Shown here: in pieces, positions 8,203 to 16,752 of the stretch
Numbering within the stretch: position 1 is the stretch's first letter
Layout: every line of letters begins with the position of its first letter
From: Salinilacustrithrix flava
GTDB lineage: Bacteria; Actinomycetota; Acidimicrobiia; Acidimicrobiales; Salinilacustritrichaceae
Assembly: GCA_024128875.1 (NCBI GenBank)
Contig: JAMYFF010000006.1
Span: 124,001 to 188,000 of the forward strand
Length of the DNA stretch: 64,000 nt
Reading direction: 5' to 3'
Position numbers and translations under genes: made by a program
Notes under the pieces: model-generated
What the model was told of the DNA's origin: nothing
The model's database searches: none
Seen by the model: only the letters and a program-made list of their open reading frames with translations

Positions 8203-9399
8203 ATGACCAGCCCCGCCGTCACCGTCTCCCCCGAGACCGTCACGACGATGCTGCGCGGTGTCATCGACCCCGAGCTCGGCAGCGACGTGGTCGAGCTCGG
8301 CATGGTCCGCGGCGTCGACGTCTCCCCGTCCGCCGAAGGTGAGGGGGTCACCGTCACCGTCACCATCGCGCTCACGACGTCCGGCTGCCCGCTGCGCGCC
8401 CAGATCCAGAAGGACGTCCGCACCCGCATCCTCTCCATGGAGGGGGTCGACGCGGTGAAGCTCGCCTGGGACGAGATGAACCAGGAGGAGAAGGCCCGGG
8501 CCATGGAGCGGGCGCGCTTCAACGTGGCCCAGCGCGAGGAGGACTCCTCGGTCGGCCCCACCACCAAGGTGGTGCTCGTGTCTTCGGGCAAGGGCGGCGT
8601 CGGCAAGTCCACCGTCACGGTCAACCTCGCCGCCGCCATGGCCGCCACCGGCCTGAAGGTCGGTGTCCTCGACGCCGACATCTGGGGCTTCTCCGTCCCC
8701 CGCCTGCTCGGCGTGTCGGGCCGCCTCGCCAGCCGCGAGCGCGAGGGGCGCAAGATGATGGTGCCCCAGGAGCGCGAGGTGGGCGACGGCCTCCTGCGCA
8801 TCGTGTCGATGGGCTTCCTCGTCGAGGACGAGCAGTCGGCGCTGATGTGGCGCGGCCTCATGCTCAACCGCGGTGTGCAGCACTTCCTCCAGGACGTCGA
8901 CTGGGGCGACGACCTCGACTACCTCCTCGTCGACATGCCCCCCGGCACCGGCGACGTGCAGATGGGCGTGGCCAAGCTCATCCCCCGCAGCGAGGTGCTG
9001 GTCGTGACGACGCCGGCCGTGAACGCGCAGAAGGTCGCGGCCCGAGCCGTGTCGATGTCGCGCAAGAACTACCTGCGGGTGTGCGGCATCGTCGAGAACA
9101 TGAGCGCCTTCGTCTGCGACCACGGCGAGCGCTACGAGCTGTTCGGCAGCGGCGGCGGCGAGATCCTGGCCCAGGAGAGCGGCGCGCCGCTGCTCGGGCA
9201 GATCCCGATGGAGCCGACCGTGTCGCTCGAGGGCGACGCCGGCGACCCGGTCGCCCTGCGCGACGGTCCCGCCGGCGAGGCGTTCCGGGCCCTGGCCACC
9301 CGCCTGGTCGAGGAGGCCGTGCCGCAGTCGGAGATGGCCGGCTGCTCGGCCCGCATGCTCGACGCGGCCATGGCCAACCTCGACTCCCTCGAGCTCTAG
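8203..9399 (+). CDS. mrp: Mrp/ApbC-type Fe-S carrier P-loop ATPase
   Basis: 398 residues. An N-terminal MIP18/DUF59 domain (about 10-90) with the conserved cysteine C62 in TTSGCPL precedes the deviant Walker A P-loop SGKGGVGKST (128-137) and the DMPPGTGD motif. The family binds a [4Fe-4S] cluster and transfers it to apo-proteins. One oddity is that the usual C-terminal CxxC cluster site is reduced to a single cysteine (FVCDHGERY). The mode of cluster binding may therefore differ, perhaps using the DUF59 cysteine. The gene is divergent from the sufR-like and erpA genes, and its promoter appears leaderless. Confidence 0.9.
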   Translation: MTSPAVTVSPETVTTMLRGVIDPELGSDVVELGMVRGVDVSPSAEGEGVTVTVTIALTTSGCPLRAQIQKDVRTRILSMEGVDAVKLAWDEMNQEEKARAMERARFNVAQREEDSSVGPTTKVVLVSSGKGGVGKSTVTVNLAAAMAATGLKVGVLDADIWGFSVPRLLGVSGRLASREREGRKMMVPQEREVGDGLLRIVSMGFLVEDEQSALMWRGLMLNRGVQHFLQDVDWGDDLDYLLVDMPPGTGDVQMGVAKLIPRSEVLVVTTPAVNAQKVAARAVSMSRKNYLRVCGIVENMSAFVCDHGERYELFGSGGGEILAQESGAPLLGQIPMEPTVSLEGDAGDPVALRDGPAGEAFRALATRLVEEAVPQSEMAGCSARMLDAAMANLDSLEL

Positions 9400-9702
9400 C
9401 CCCGATCTGGGGCACCCCGTGTGACCGCCCCGTGACCGACAGGTACCCCAGAACGGGTTCGGGGCGCGGCTGACCCCGTCGCTCCGGTGCCCCCCAGCAC
9501 CACGTCGACGGGGTCAGCGGCGAAGGGGAGCGGCGAACCCCGCATGCGAACAGCCCTCGCATCCGGGAGTGTCGGGACGCTTCGCCCCTCGGTTGTGGCC
9601 GGCTCGTCCGGCGTGCACTCATCCTGACCGCGGTGCGTGGCGGCGGGAATGGCCCGGGCGGGCCATTTGTGCCAACCCCCCGTCCGTGCGTTCCGCCGCC
9701 GG
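9400..9702. other. Convergent intergenic region with a tandem series of hairpins; possible structured RNA
   Basis: No gene is evident in these 303 nt. At least five stem-loops occur in order. They are CCCC/GGGG at about 9400; CCCC-GAAC/GTTC-GGGG near 9447-9465; a 13-bp perfect stem GCTGACCCCGTCG (9469-9481) with CGACGGGGTCAGC (9506-9518) whose inner GGTGC/GCACC hairpin exposes a run of six cytosines; ATGCGA/TCGCAT (9544-9562); and GCCGG/CCGGC near 9600. This is more structure than a simple terminator pair needs. A C-run in a hairpin loop recalls actinobacterial 6C RNA, but a second such hairpin is not convincing. Confidence 0.4.
9648..9667. terminator. Hairpin, possible bidirectional terminator
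   Basis: AATGGCCC (9648-9655) and GGGCCATT (9660-9667) form a perfect 8-bp stem with loop GGGC. A short TTTG follows on the plus strand. It lies just beyond the stop codon of the minus-strand pseudokinase gene and downstream of mrp, so it could end either transcript. Confidence 0.5.
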
Positions 9703-11379
9703 TCAGGTGGGCAGGGTCACCCGGAAGCGGGTGGTGCCGTCGGGCCTCCGGTCGTGGCGGATGCGGCCGCCCATCGCCTCGACCAGGTTGCGGGCCAGGG
9801 GCAGCCCGAGCCCCGACGGTCGGTCGCGCAGGCGGTCGTCGGCCGCGCTCGGGACCAGGGAGGCGAACAGGCGCTCCACGAGGTGGAGCGGGACGCCGTC
9901 GCCGTGGTCGAGCACGTCGATGTGGATCGCGCCGTCCACCGCTCGCGCCCGCAGCGTCACCGGTGGACGTCCGTGGCGGAGCCCGTTCTCCACCAGGTGG
10001 GCGATGACGTGCTGGAGGCGCCGGCCGTCCGCGATGACCTCGAGGTCGCTGGGCACGTCCACCTCCACCTCCTCGGCACCGGGGAGCATGCGGATGGCGG
10101 CCGCGCACGCCGGGGCCACGTCGACCCGGCGCATCATGAGGCTGAGCGCGTCGGCCCGGATGCGACTGACGTCGTGGAGGTCGTCGGCGAGGCGGGCGAT
10201 GCGATCGGACTGGACGTGGATGGTGCGTCCCATCCCGGCGATCTGGTCCCGGGTCAGCTCCTCGGCCTCGCTGGCGAGGGTCACGCCGAGCCCGAGGACG
10301 GTGGCCAGCGGTTGGCGCAGCTCGTCGGTGACGAGGGCGAGGAAGTCGTTCTTCTGGCGCTCGAGCGCTCGCTCCGGCGTGACGTCGCGGACGATCCCGT
10401 CGTAGCCGACGGGACGGCCCTGATCGGTCCGCTCGGTCACCTGCAGCAGCAGCTCCCGCTCCACGCCATCGGCCCGCAGGACCCGCAACGGCCGCCACCC
10501 GCTCACCGTGGGGGAGCGGTAGACGTCGATGCCCGGCGCCGGATCGGCGGGCGGCAGGGTCACGGCCAGGTCCCGGCCCAGCAGCTCGTCGAGGTGGTGC
10601 CCGGTGATGCGAGCGAGCATCGAGTTGGCGAAGCACACGGTGCCGTCCAGCTCCACCTCGTACACGCCGTGGCCGGCGTGCTCGACCATGTGGGCGTAGC
10701 GGGCGACGACCTCCTCCTCGCGGACGCGCACCGCGGCCCAGTACCCGCGCGCCACGGTGTCGGTGAGGCGGTCCAGCACCGGTAGCACCCGGGTGAGGAC
10801 GACGGCGAGGGCGACGCCGCGCTGCTGACCGAGCTCGTCGGCCGCGGCGACGGCGCTCTGGACCAGCAGGTCCCGGCTGACGCGGAGCGCGAGGAGCACC
10901 TGCGGCAACGGTGCCCCGGCGAAGGCCGCGGCCCCACCGGCGGCGGCCAGGTCCTCCAGGAGCTCCTCCTCGGTGGTGTCGGCCCGGGTGACCGCGACGA
11001 TGGCCTCGAAGCGGAGCCGGGCCTGGCGCACGAACCGGCGGCGCTGCTGGCCGGTCCACTCGGCGGCGTCCGGGAACGTCGCCGTCATGATGTCGGCCGC
11101 CCGCTCGGCCATGTCGCCCACCGCGGCCTCGAGGGCGTCGAGCAGGGACTCGGTCTCCTCGTCGGCGGCGCCGACGTCGCCGAGCAGGTCGTCCGCGGTG
11201 TCGCCGGCCCCACCGGCGTTGCGGGCCTGGAACGACTTGATCTCCGACAGCGACAGCAGGGCGTCGCCGTCGGGGCGGAGGTAGCCGGCGTCGACCAACG
11301 CCTCGACGCCCGAGACGGGAAGCCCGAGGGCGTCGGCAGCCTCCAGCACGGAGACGAGGCGGGGAGCCATCCGTCGCAT
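9703..11379 (-). CDS. HTH-PAS-histidine-kinase-like protein with phosphoacceptor His replaced (pseudokinase)
   Basis: 558 residues. Domains in order: an N-terminal MerR/excisionase-like helix-turn-helix (about 8-52, containing EAADALGLPVSGVEALVDAG), a helical region, a PAS domain (about 226-336), a dimerisation segment and an HATPase domain (about 430-555) with an N-box-like HLVENGLRHG and the glycine boxes DHGDGV and GLGLPLARN. The H-box reads LVTDELRQPL, so residue 352 is aspartate where histidine is phosphorylated in normal kinases. ATP binding may persist, but autophosphorylation on His should not. No response regulator is adjacent. ATG 11379 is used; ATG 11370 is an alternative. A DNA-binding PAS sensor is a reasonable guess. 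Confidence 0.75.
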   Translation of the reverse strand: MRRMAPRLVSVLEAADALGLPVSGVEALVDAGYLRPDGDALLSLSEIKSFQARNAGGAGDTADDLLGDVGAADEETESLLDALEAAVGDMAERAADIMTATFPDAAEWTGQQRRRFVRQARLRFEAIVAVTRADTTEEELLEDLAAAGGAAAFAGAPLPQVLLALRVSRDLLVQSAVAAADELGQQRGVALAVVLTRVLPVLDRLTDTVARGYWAAVRVREEEVVARYAHMVEHAGHGVYEVELDGTVCFANSMLARITGHHLDELLGRDLAVTLPPADPAPGIDVYRSPTVSGWRPLRVLRADGVERELLLQVTERTDQGRPVGYDGIVRDVTPERALERQKNDFLALVTDELRQPLATVLGLGVTLASEAEELTRDQIAGMGRTIHVQSDRIARLADDLHDVSRIRADALSLMMRRVDVAPACAAAIRMLPGAEEVEVDVPSDLEVIADGRRLQHVIAHLVENGLRHGRPPVTLRARAVDGAIHIDVLDHGDGVPLHLVERLFASLVPSAADDRLRDRPSGLGLPLARNLVEAMGGRIRHDRRPDGTTRFRVTLPT

Positions 11380-11413
11380 GCTTCGACGGAGGCCGGGCCG
11401 ATCCCTCCGTCCT

Positions 11414-12274
11414 CTAGCTGGTCGCGGTCCAGTCGCCGTCGGGGTCCTCGCCGCGCACCAGGCCGTCCGCAGCCAGCTTCTGGAGGTGGGCGTGCACCGA
11501 CTGCGCGGCCCGGGGCACCAGCTCCTCGACGAGGCCCGTGTAGAGCTCGGCGACGATGTCGGCGATGGTGGTGGTGCCGGCGGCCCGCACGGCGCCGAGC
11601 ACCTGGGCCTCGCGCTCGAGGCGGTGGGCGACGTAGGCGTCGATGCGCTCGATCGGGTCGGTGATGACGTGGCCGTGGCCGGGGGCGATGGCGCGGAGGC
11701 GCTTGATGGCCCGGACCTTGGCCAGGGAGTCGAGGTAGGCGGCCATGTCCCCGTCGGGCGGGGCGATGACGACGGTGGACCCGTCCATGATGTGGTCGCC
11801 CGAGAACAGCGTCCGCTCCTCCTCCAGGAGATAGCAGAGGTGGTTGGACGCGTGGCCGGGCGTGTGGATGGCCCGGATGCGGAACTCGGTGGTCTCCACC
11901 GTGTCGCCGTCGGCCAGGAACCGGTCGACCGGCACATCGTCGCGGTCGTCGAACGCGCACACCTCGGCCCCGGTGCGCGCCTTCAGCCGCTTCGTGGCCG
12001 GGGCGTGGTCGGGGTGCGTGTGCGTGAGCAGGATCCAGCGGATGCGGTCGCCACCGCAGCCGGCGACGGCGTCGATGTGTGCGTCGGTGTCGGGACCGGG
12101 GTCGATGACCGCGATCTCGTCCACGCCGGCGAGGTAGGTGTTCGTGCCCGGCCCGGTCATCGCTCCCGGGTTGTCGGCCACGATCCGCCGGATGTAGGGG
12201 CTGACCGCGGACGGCACCTCGTGGACGATCGGGCGCGGTTCGTCGGTCTCGGTGTCGCGGTCGCCGGCGCTCAT
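11414..12274 (-). CDS. Metallo-beta-lactamase-fold hydrolase (LACTB2-like)
   Basis: 286 residues. The metal-binding signature HTHPDH, the later HTPGHASN and FSGDH segments and the C-terminal winged-helix-like extension match the LACTB2/RNase-type branch of MBL hydrolases. Members act on RNA or thioesters; the substrate here cannot be assigned. The ATG overlaps the stop of the upstream NUDIX gene as ATGA (12271-12274). That NUDIX gene in turn overlaps fxsA-like by GTGA, giving a tight three-gene operon read from fxsA-like through NUDIX to this gene. Confidence 0.85.
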   Translation of the reverse strand: MSAGDRDTETDEPRPIVHEVPSAVSPYIRRIVADNPGAMTGPGTNTYLAGVDEIAVIDPGPDTDAHIDAVAGCGGDRIRWILLTHTHPDHAPATKRLKARTGAEVCAFDDRDDVPVDRFLADGDTVETTEFRIRAIHTPGHASNHLCYLLEEERTLFSGDHIMDGSTVVIAPPDGDMAAYLDSLAKVRAIKRLRAIAPGHGHVITDPIERIDAYVAHRLEREAQVLGAVRAAGTTTIADIVAELYTGLVEELVPRAAQSVHAHLQKLAADGLVRGEDPDGDWTATS

Positions 12275-13026
12275 CCCTGCCCCTCGACCGCGCCGGCACC
12301 GCAGCGGATGGCGTCCAGCGCCTCGACGGTGGAGGTGAACCGGCAGAGCAGCTGCAGGCTGACGACGGTGGGTTCGATGAGCTCGATCCGCCCAGCCTGC
12401 CAGTCGGCCAACGCCTGCGTCGGCTTCCACCAGCCGGCGTCGACCGCTTCCCAGCCGTCGGCACCGGCGTCCTGGCCCTCCACCATGGCGGCCGCGAAGA
12501 AGCGGGCGTCGTAGCGGCGCGGCGACAGCTCGGGCGTGATCCACCGCGAGACGTAGGCGACCCGATCCAGCGGCACCCGGAGCCCGTGCTCCCGGTAGAG
12601 GTCGGCCAGGGTGCGGGTGCCGTCCTCGAGTGCGTCGCGGGTGGCGTCGAGGTCGGTGAAGACCGGGTGCTGGTCGGTCACCGACCGCCCGTCGGCGTCG
12701 ATGGCGAGCACCACGCCGGCCTCCTCCACGCACTCGCGCACGGCGGCCAACCAGTACGCACGGCCGCCGGACTGCACGCCGAGGATGCGGTCGGCCTCCT
12801 CGGCGGCGAGCCCGTCGACGATGTCATCGTGGTCGGCGTCGCCGTCGTCGACGGCGCCGCCGGGGAACACGTGGGCGCCCGGAACGAAGGGGGTGCTGGC
12901 CGCCCGCTGCAGCAGCAGGACCTCCATCCCGTCGGCGCGGTCGCGCAGCAGCATCACGGTCGCGGCCGGTCGGGGGACGACCGTGGCCTCGTCGTCCGCA
13001 TCGGGGAACGGGGCTTCGACGCTCAC
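12271..13026 (-). CDS. NUDIX hydrolase (NUDT19-like)
   Basis: 251 residues with a GTG start that overlaps the upstream stop. The NUDIX box is recognisable as a GG near residue 57 and RECVEEAGV near residue 97, but an insertion separates the glycine part from the REUxEExGU part. This is seen in the NUDT19/RP2p subgroup, some of which hydrolyse CoA derivatives. SRWITPELSPRRYDARFF is also typical of that subgroup. It sits in an operon with an MBL hydrolase, which hints at paired processing of an activated metabolite such as an acyl-CoA, but this is inference. Confidence 0.82.
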   Translation of the reverse strand: MSVEAPFPDADDEATVVPRPAATVMLLRDRADGMEVLLLQRAASTPFVPGAHVFPGGAVDDGDADHDDIVDGLAAEEADRILGVQSGGRAYWLAAVRECVEEAGVVLAIDADGRSVTDQHPVFTDLDATRDALEDGTRTLADLYREHGLRVPLDRVAYVSRWITPELSPRRYDARFFAAAMVEGQDAGADGWEAVDAGWWKPTQALADWQAGRIELIEPTVVSLQLLCRFTSTVEALDAIRCGAGAVEGQG

Positions 13027-13544
13027 GGCAGCTCGGGCCGATCGGGATCCGTCGGCGGCTCCTCCCAGGAGTCGGCATCGAGCACGTCGCCGCGGCGGGT
13101 GGGCGGGAAGCCGCCACCTGGGAAACCGGCGCCTGGGAAGCCGGCGCCCGGGCCGAACGTGCCGCTGAAGCGCGTGGCGTGGCCGATCACGATGGGCCCC
13201 GACGCGAAGCGACGGCGCAGCGAGCCGCGCAGCAGCGCCCGCACGGGCGGCAGCAGGAGGAGGAGGCCGACGGCGCCGGTGACGAAGCCCGGCGCCAGGA
13301 GCAGGATGCCGGCGACGAGCAGCAGCGTGCCGTTCACCAGCTCGTCGGTGGGTGCGTCGCCGCGGGCGACCTTCTCGTTGGCCCGGCGCAGCACGCCGAG
13401 GCCCTGCTGCTTGACCAGCCAGATGCCCACGACGGTGGCGGCGACCGCCCCGAACAGGGCGTTCAGGAAGCCGAAGGAGCCGGCGACCTGCACGAACACG
13501 AACAGCTCGAGGATCGGCAGGAGCAGCAGCAGGACGAGGAGCAT
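13023..13544 (-). CDS. FxsA family membrane protein with PGAGF-repeat tail
   Basis: 173 residues. FxsA proteins are cytoplasmic-membrane proteins; in Escherichia coli FxsA suppresses F exclusion of phage T7. The hydrophobic N-terminal 110 residues contain the family segment PILELFVFVQVAGSFG and about three or four membrane spans. The tail is soluble and includes three tandem GFPGAGFPGG-like repeats (about 133-150). The gene leads an operon with NUDIX and MBL genes. A -10-like TAGCCT on the minus strand ends about 10 nt before the ATG. Cellular role in this organism unknown. Confidence 0.8.
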   Translation of the reverse strand: MLLVLLLLLPILELFVFVQVAGSFGFLNALFGAVAATVVGIWLVKQQGLGVLRRANEKVARGDAPTDELVNGTLLLVAGILLLAPGFVTGAVGLLLLLPPVRALLRGSLRRRFASGPIVIGHATRFSGTFGPGAGFPGAGFPGGGFPPTRRGDVLDADSWEEPPTDPDRPELP

Positions 13545-13607
13545 GGGATGGTCCAGGCTACTGACGTCGGGGCAGTGCCGTTCCCCGCCTGGGGTACCGT
13601 CGCCGGG

Positions 13608-14522
13608 ATGGCTGGGGAGCACGTCCGCGAGACCGGGCGCACCACACCTCGAGGCGACTTCTGGTCCCAGGTCCTGCCGCGCACGGCGCTCGGGCTCGCC
13701 TCGCTGCTGTTCTTCATGGCCGTCGCCGCCGCGTTCTCCGGCGCCGCCCTGTTCGCGTACTACCGGTTCGAGCTGGACGACACCCGTGAGCGGGTGGCCG
13801 AGCTCGAGGGCGAGATCGCCGACGACCTCGAGTTCGCCGAGCAGGCGATCGCCCAGCGCACCGACGAGGCCACGGCCGAGGTGGAGGGGCTGCTCGGCGA
13901 GCTGGAGCAGTTCGCGGCGTCCGGCCAGACCGTCGAGGAGGTGCTCGCCGGCGTCGCCCCGTCGGTGTACCTCGTGAGCAGCCTCGACGTCGACGGCCAG
14001 CCATCGGTCGGGTCGGCGTTCGTGCTGTTCTCCGACAGCGAGCGCTCGTTCCTGCTCACCTCGTTCGAGACGGTCCGGGCGGCGACCGTGGAGCCGGCGC
14101 CCGGCATCGAGGTCAGTCAGGGTGGCGCGATCCTGACGGTGCAGCTCACGGCCTGGGACGAGGGCCGGGACCTCGCCCTCCTCGTGGCCGAGGACGCCCC
14201 GAACCTCCCGGCGGTCGAGGTCGCCGACCCGTCTTCGGTGGCCGCCGGCGACCGGGTCTTCGCCGTCACCGGCCTGGGCAGCGACGGCGCCGCCCTCGTC
14301 CAGGGGGTCGTGTCCGACGTGTCGGCCACCGCGATCCAGCACGACGCCCCGATCGGACCCCAGCACCAGGGCGGACCCCTGCTCAGCTCGTCCGGCGAGC
14401 TCATCGGCATCGCCTCGCGCCGCTTCGCCCCGCTCGGCTTCCTGCCCGACACCGTGTTCTTCGGGATCCCCGTCCGGGAGGCGTGCGCCGAGCTCGTCTC
14501 GTGCCCGGCGGAGCTGGATTAG
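13608..14522 (+). CDS. Membrane-anchored trypsin/HtrA-fold protein lacking catalytic His and Ser (pseudo-protease)
   Basis: 304 residues. A membrane anchor (about 25-50) is followed by a coiled-coil-like acidic helix (about 55-108) and a domain with the HtrA-type chymotrypsin fold. The landmarks are GSAFVLFSD, RDLALLVAE and GGPLLSSSGELIGI. The catalytic His position reads LLTSFETV instead of LTNAHVV, and the Ser position reads PQHQGGPL instead of GNSGGPL; only the Asp region RDLALL is kept. It is probably a binding or regulatory protein rather than a peptidase. ATG lies 7 nt after TACCGT (13595-13600). Its stop overlaps the stop of the convergent PBP gene. Confidence 0.72.
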   Translation: MAGEHVRETGRTTPRGDFWSQVLPRTALGLASLLFFMAVAAAFSGAALFAYYRFELDDTRERVAELEGEIADDLEFAEQAIAQRTDEATAEVEGLLGELEQFAASGQTVEEVLAGVAPSVYLVSSLDVDGQPSVGSAFVLFSDSERSFLLTSFETVRAATVEPAPGIEVSQGGAILTVQLTAWDEGRDLALLVAEDAPNLPAVEVADPSSVAAGDRVFAVTGLGSDGAALVQGVVSDVSATAIQHDAPIGPQHQGGPLLSSSGELIGIASRRFAPLGFLPDTVFFGIPVREACAELVSCPAELD

Positions 14523-16690
14523 TCGTCGTCGAAGAGGTCGCGGCGCGACGGCAGCGTGGTCGTCGTCGAGGTGGTGGTCGTCGACGACGTGGTCGTGGTG
14601 GGCGCGGGTGCCACGGGCGGTTCGGCGTCCACGACGTAGGGGCCGCCGGCGCTGGTCGAGCCGCCGGCCATCGGCGCCCGTGGGGCGAAGCCCCGTCGCT
14701 CGCGCTGGATCTCCTCGCTGGCCACGTCCCGGATCGGCGCCGGCTCGCTGAAGTCGGTGACCGGTACGCCGTCGAGGGCCGCGACCATGAAGTCCTGCCA
14801 GGCCTCGGCCGGGAACGAGCCGCCGGTCAGGGCGCGGCCCTTCACCCGGTAGCTCACGTCGAGCGGCGGTTGCGGGTTCCACCCCATGAACACCGAGGCC
14901 GACAGCGTGGGCGTGTACCCGACGAACCAGGAGTCGCGGTTGTCCTGGGTGGTGCCGGTCTTGCCGGCCGCCGGACGACCGATGCCCTTGCCGGACGCGG
15001 TGCCGTTGGTGAGCACGCCCTCGAGCACGTCGGTGACGTTGTCGGCGGTGGCCTCCTCGAGCACCTGCTCGCCCTCGGGCTGGGAGCGGTCGAGGACGAG
15101 GTTGCCGTCGGGCGCGAAGACCCGGACGACCGGGGTGGGCGGCATGCGGACGCCGTCGGTGGCGAAGGTGCCGTACGCGGAGGCCATGCCGAGCCCGGAG
15201 ACCTCCCGGCTGCCGAGGGCGATGGACAGGCCCGAGCCGTCGCGCGCCGGGTCGATCTCGGGGATCTCGAGGCCGAGGCGGTTCGCGACCGCGACGGCCT
15301 CGTCCGGCCCGACGTCCTGCATCAGCCGGACGAACGTGGTGTTCACCGACCGGTGCATCGCGGAGCGCAGCGTCATGGCCCCGTAGACCGCGCCGGCGTA
15401 GTTCTGCGGCGAGTAGTCGCCGATCGTGAGGGGTCCGCCTGAGTACACCTCGTCGGGGCGGATGCCCTGCTCGAAGGCGGTGGCGAGCACGAAGGGCTTG
15501 AACGCGGAGCCGGCCTGGCGGCCGATGCTCCCGGCGCCCTTCAGCGCGATGTTGGTCTGGTCGGTGCCGAAGTCCCGGCCGCCGACCATGGCGCGCACGA
15601 AGCCGGTGGGCGGTTCGACGGCGGTGACCGCCATCTGCATGGTGTGGGCGACCTCGGCGCCGTCGTCCGTCGTGCGAACCACCGGGTCGATGCCGTTGAG
15701 CGTGGCGAAGGTGACCGCCTCGGCGGCGACCTGGGCCTTGGGGTCCAGGGTCGTGAAGATCTGCAGGCCGCCCCGGTAGAGCAGGTCCTCGTCGCCGAGC
15801 GCGTCGGCGAGGTACCGGGTGAGGTAGGAGATGAACCACGGGTACCGGGTGTCCTCGTCCGTCGGCGTCGCGACCAGCGTGTGCGGCCCCGGGGCCGGGC
15901 CGTCGCTCGCCAGCCACAGCGGGGCGTCCACGGCCTCCTGCCACTCCTGCGGGGTGATCAGCTCCTCCTCGAGCATCGTGTCGAGCACGCGGACGCGGCG
16001 GCTCTCGGCCAGGGCCAGGTCGGCGCGGGGGTTGTAGCGGGACGGGGCGGGGATGAGCCCGGCGAGCGTGGCCGCCTCCGAGGCGTTGAGGATGTTGACC
16101 GGCTTGCCGAAGTAGACGTCGGCGGCGGCGCCGATGCCGTAGGCCCCCTCGCCGAAGTAGACGATGGAGAGGTACTCGAAGAGGATCTGCTCCTTGGACA
16201 GCGAGCGGTCGAGCTGGGCGGCGAGCACGGCCTCGCGCAGCTTGCGGGCGATGGTCCGGTCGCTGCCGATGCCGTAGGCGTTCTTGGCCAGCTGCTGGGT
16301 GATCGTGGACCCACCCTGGGCCAGCTCGCCCTCCCGCACGTCGGTGACCAGCGCCCGCAGCGTGCCGCGGATGTCGACGCCGGAGTGCCCGTAGAAGTTG
16401 CGGTCCTCGGCGGCGATCACCGCCTCCTTCAGCACCTCGGGGATGTCGCCCGGCGAGACGGGGATGTTCTGGTCGAACTGCTGGTAGGTGTGGATCAGCT
16501 CGCCGTTGACGTCGTACACCTGGCTGAACTGGATCGCCTCCAGCTCCTCCGGATCGGGGATCACGGCCGGCAGCGGCACGAACAGCTGCGTCGCGAGCAC
16601 GACGCCGGCCGCGGTGACCGGCGTGGCCAGCACCACGGCGAGGGCGATGGCGAGCTGGGTCAGCTTGGTCGTGCGGCGGAACCGGGCCAT
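14519..16690 (-). CDS. Class A penicillin-binding protein (transglycosylase/transpeptidase)
   Basis: 723 residues. It polymerises glycan strands and crosslinks peptides in peptidoglycan. A cytoplasmic basic tail and signal anchor (about 12-36) precede the GT51 glycosyltransferase domain with catalytic AAEDRNFYGHSG (E95) and GGSTITQQLAKN. The transpeptidase triad motifs are all present: SAFK (S395, K398), SVN (448-450) and KTG (577-579). The tail is a Thr/Ser-rich linker ending in a charged stretch. The stop codon overlaps that of the convergent pseudo-protease by a few bases. The start is the ATG directly before the hydrophobic anchor. No -10 hexamer is visible directly before it. Confidence 0.95.
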   Translation of the reverse strand: MARFRRTTKLTQLAIALAVVLATPVTAAGVVLATQLFVPLPAVIPDPEELEAIQFSQVYDVNGELIHTYQQFDQNIPVSPGDIPEVLKEAVIAAEDRNFYGHSGVDIRGTLRALVTDVREGELAQGGSTITQQLAKNAYGIGSDRTIARKLREAVLAAQLDRSLSKEQILFEYLSIVYFGEGAYGIGAAADVYFGKPVNILNASEAATLAGLIPAPSRYNPRADLALAESRRVRVLDTMLEEELITPQEWQEAVDAPLWLASDGPAPGPHTLVATPTDEDTRYPWFISYLTRYLADALGDEDLLYRGGLQIFTTLDPKAQVAAEAVTFATLNGIDPVVRTTDDGAEVAHTMQMAVTAVEPPTGFVRAMVGGRDFGTDQTNIALKGAGSIGRQAGSAFKPFVLATAFEQGIRPDEVYSGGPLTIGDYSPQNYAGAVYGAMTLRSAMHRSVNTTFVRLMQDVGPDEAVAVANRLGLEIPEIDPARDGSGLSIALGSREVSGLGMASAYGTFATDGVRMPPTPVVRVFAPDGNLVLDRSQPEGEQVLEEATADNVTDVLEGVLTNGTASGKGIGRPAAGKTGTTQDNRDSWFVGYTPTLSASVFMGWNPQPPLDVSYRVKGRALTGGSFPAEAWQDFMVAALDGVPVTDFSEPAPIRDVASEEIQRERRGFAPRAPMAGGSTSAGGPYVVDAEPPVAPAPTTTTSSTTTTSTTTTLPSRRDLFDDD

Positions 16691-16752
16691 GCGTCCACCA
16701 TCATCGCCCGATTCGCGCCGGATGTCGCATCGGAGCGCGCCCGTGCACGGGT

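Noticed and set aside
9469..9518. SRP RNA or tmRNA
   Set aside because: The conserved GGAAGG tetraloop region of SRP RNA and the tmRNA tag/tRNA-like ends are absent.
8978..11059. 693-codon minus-strand frame
   Set aside because: Arginine/proline-rich low-complexity translation overlapping the real pseudokinase and mrp genes; a high-GC shadow frame.
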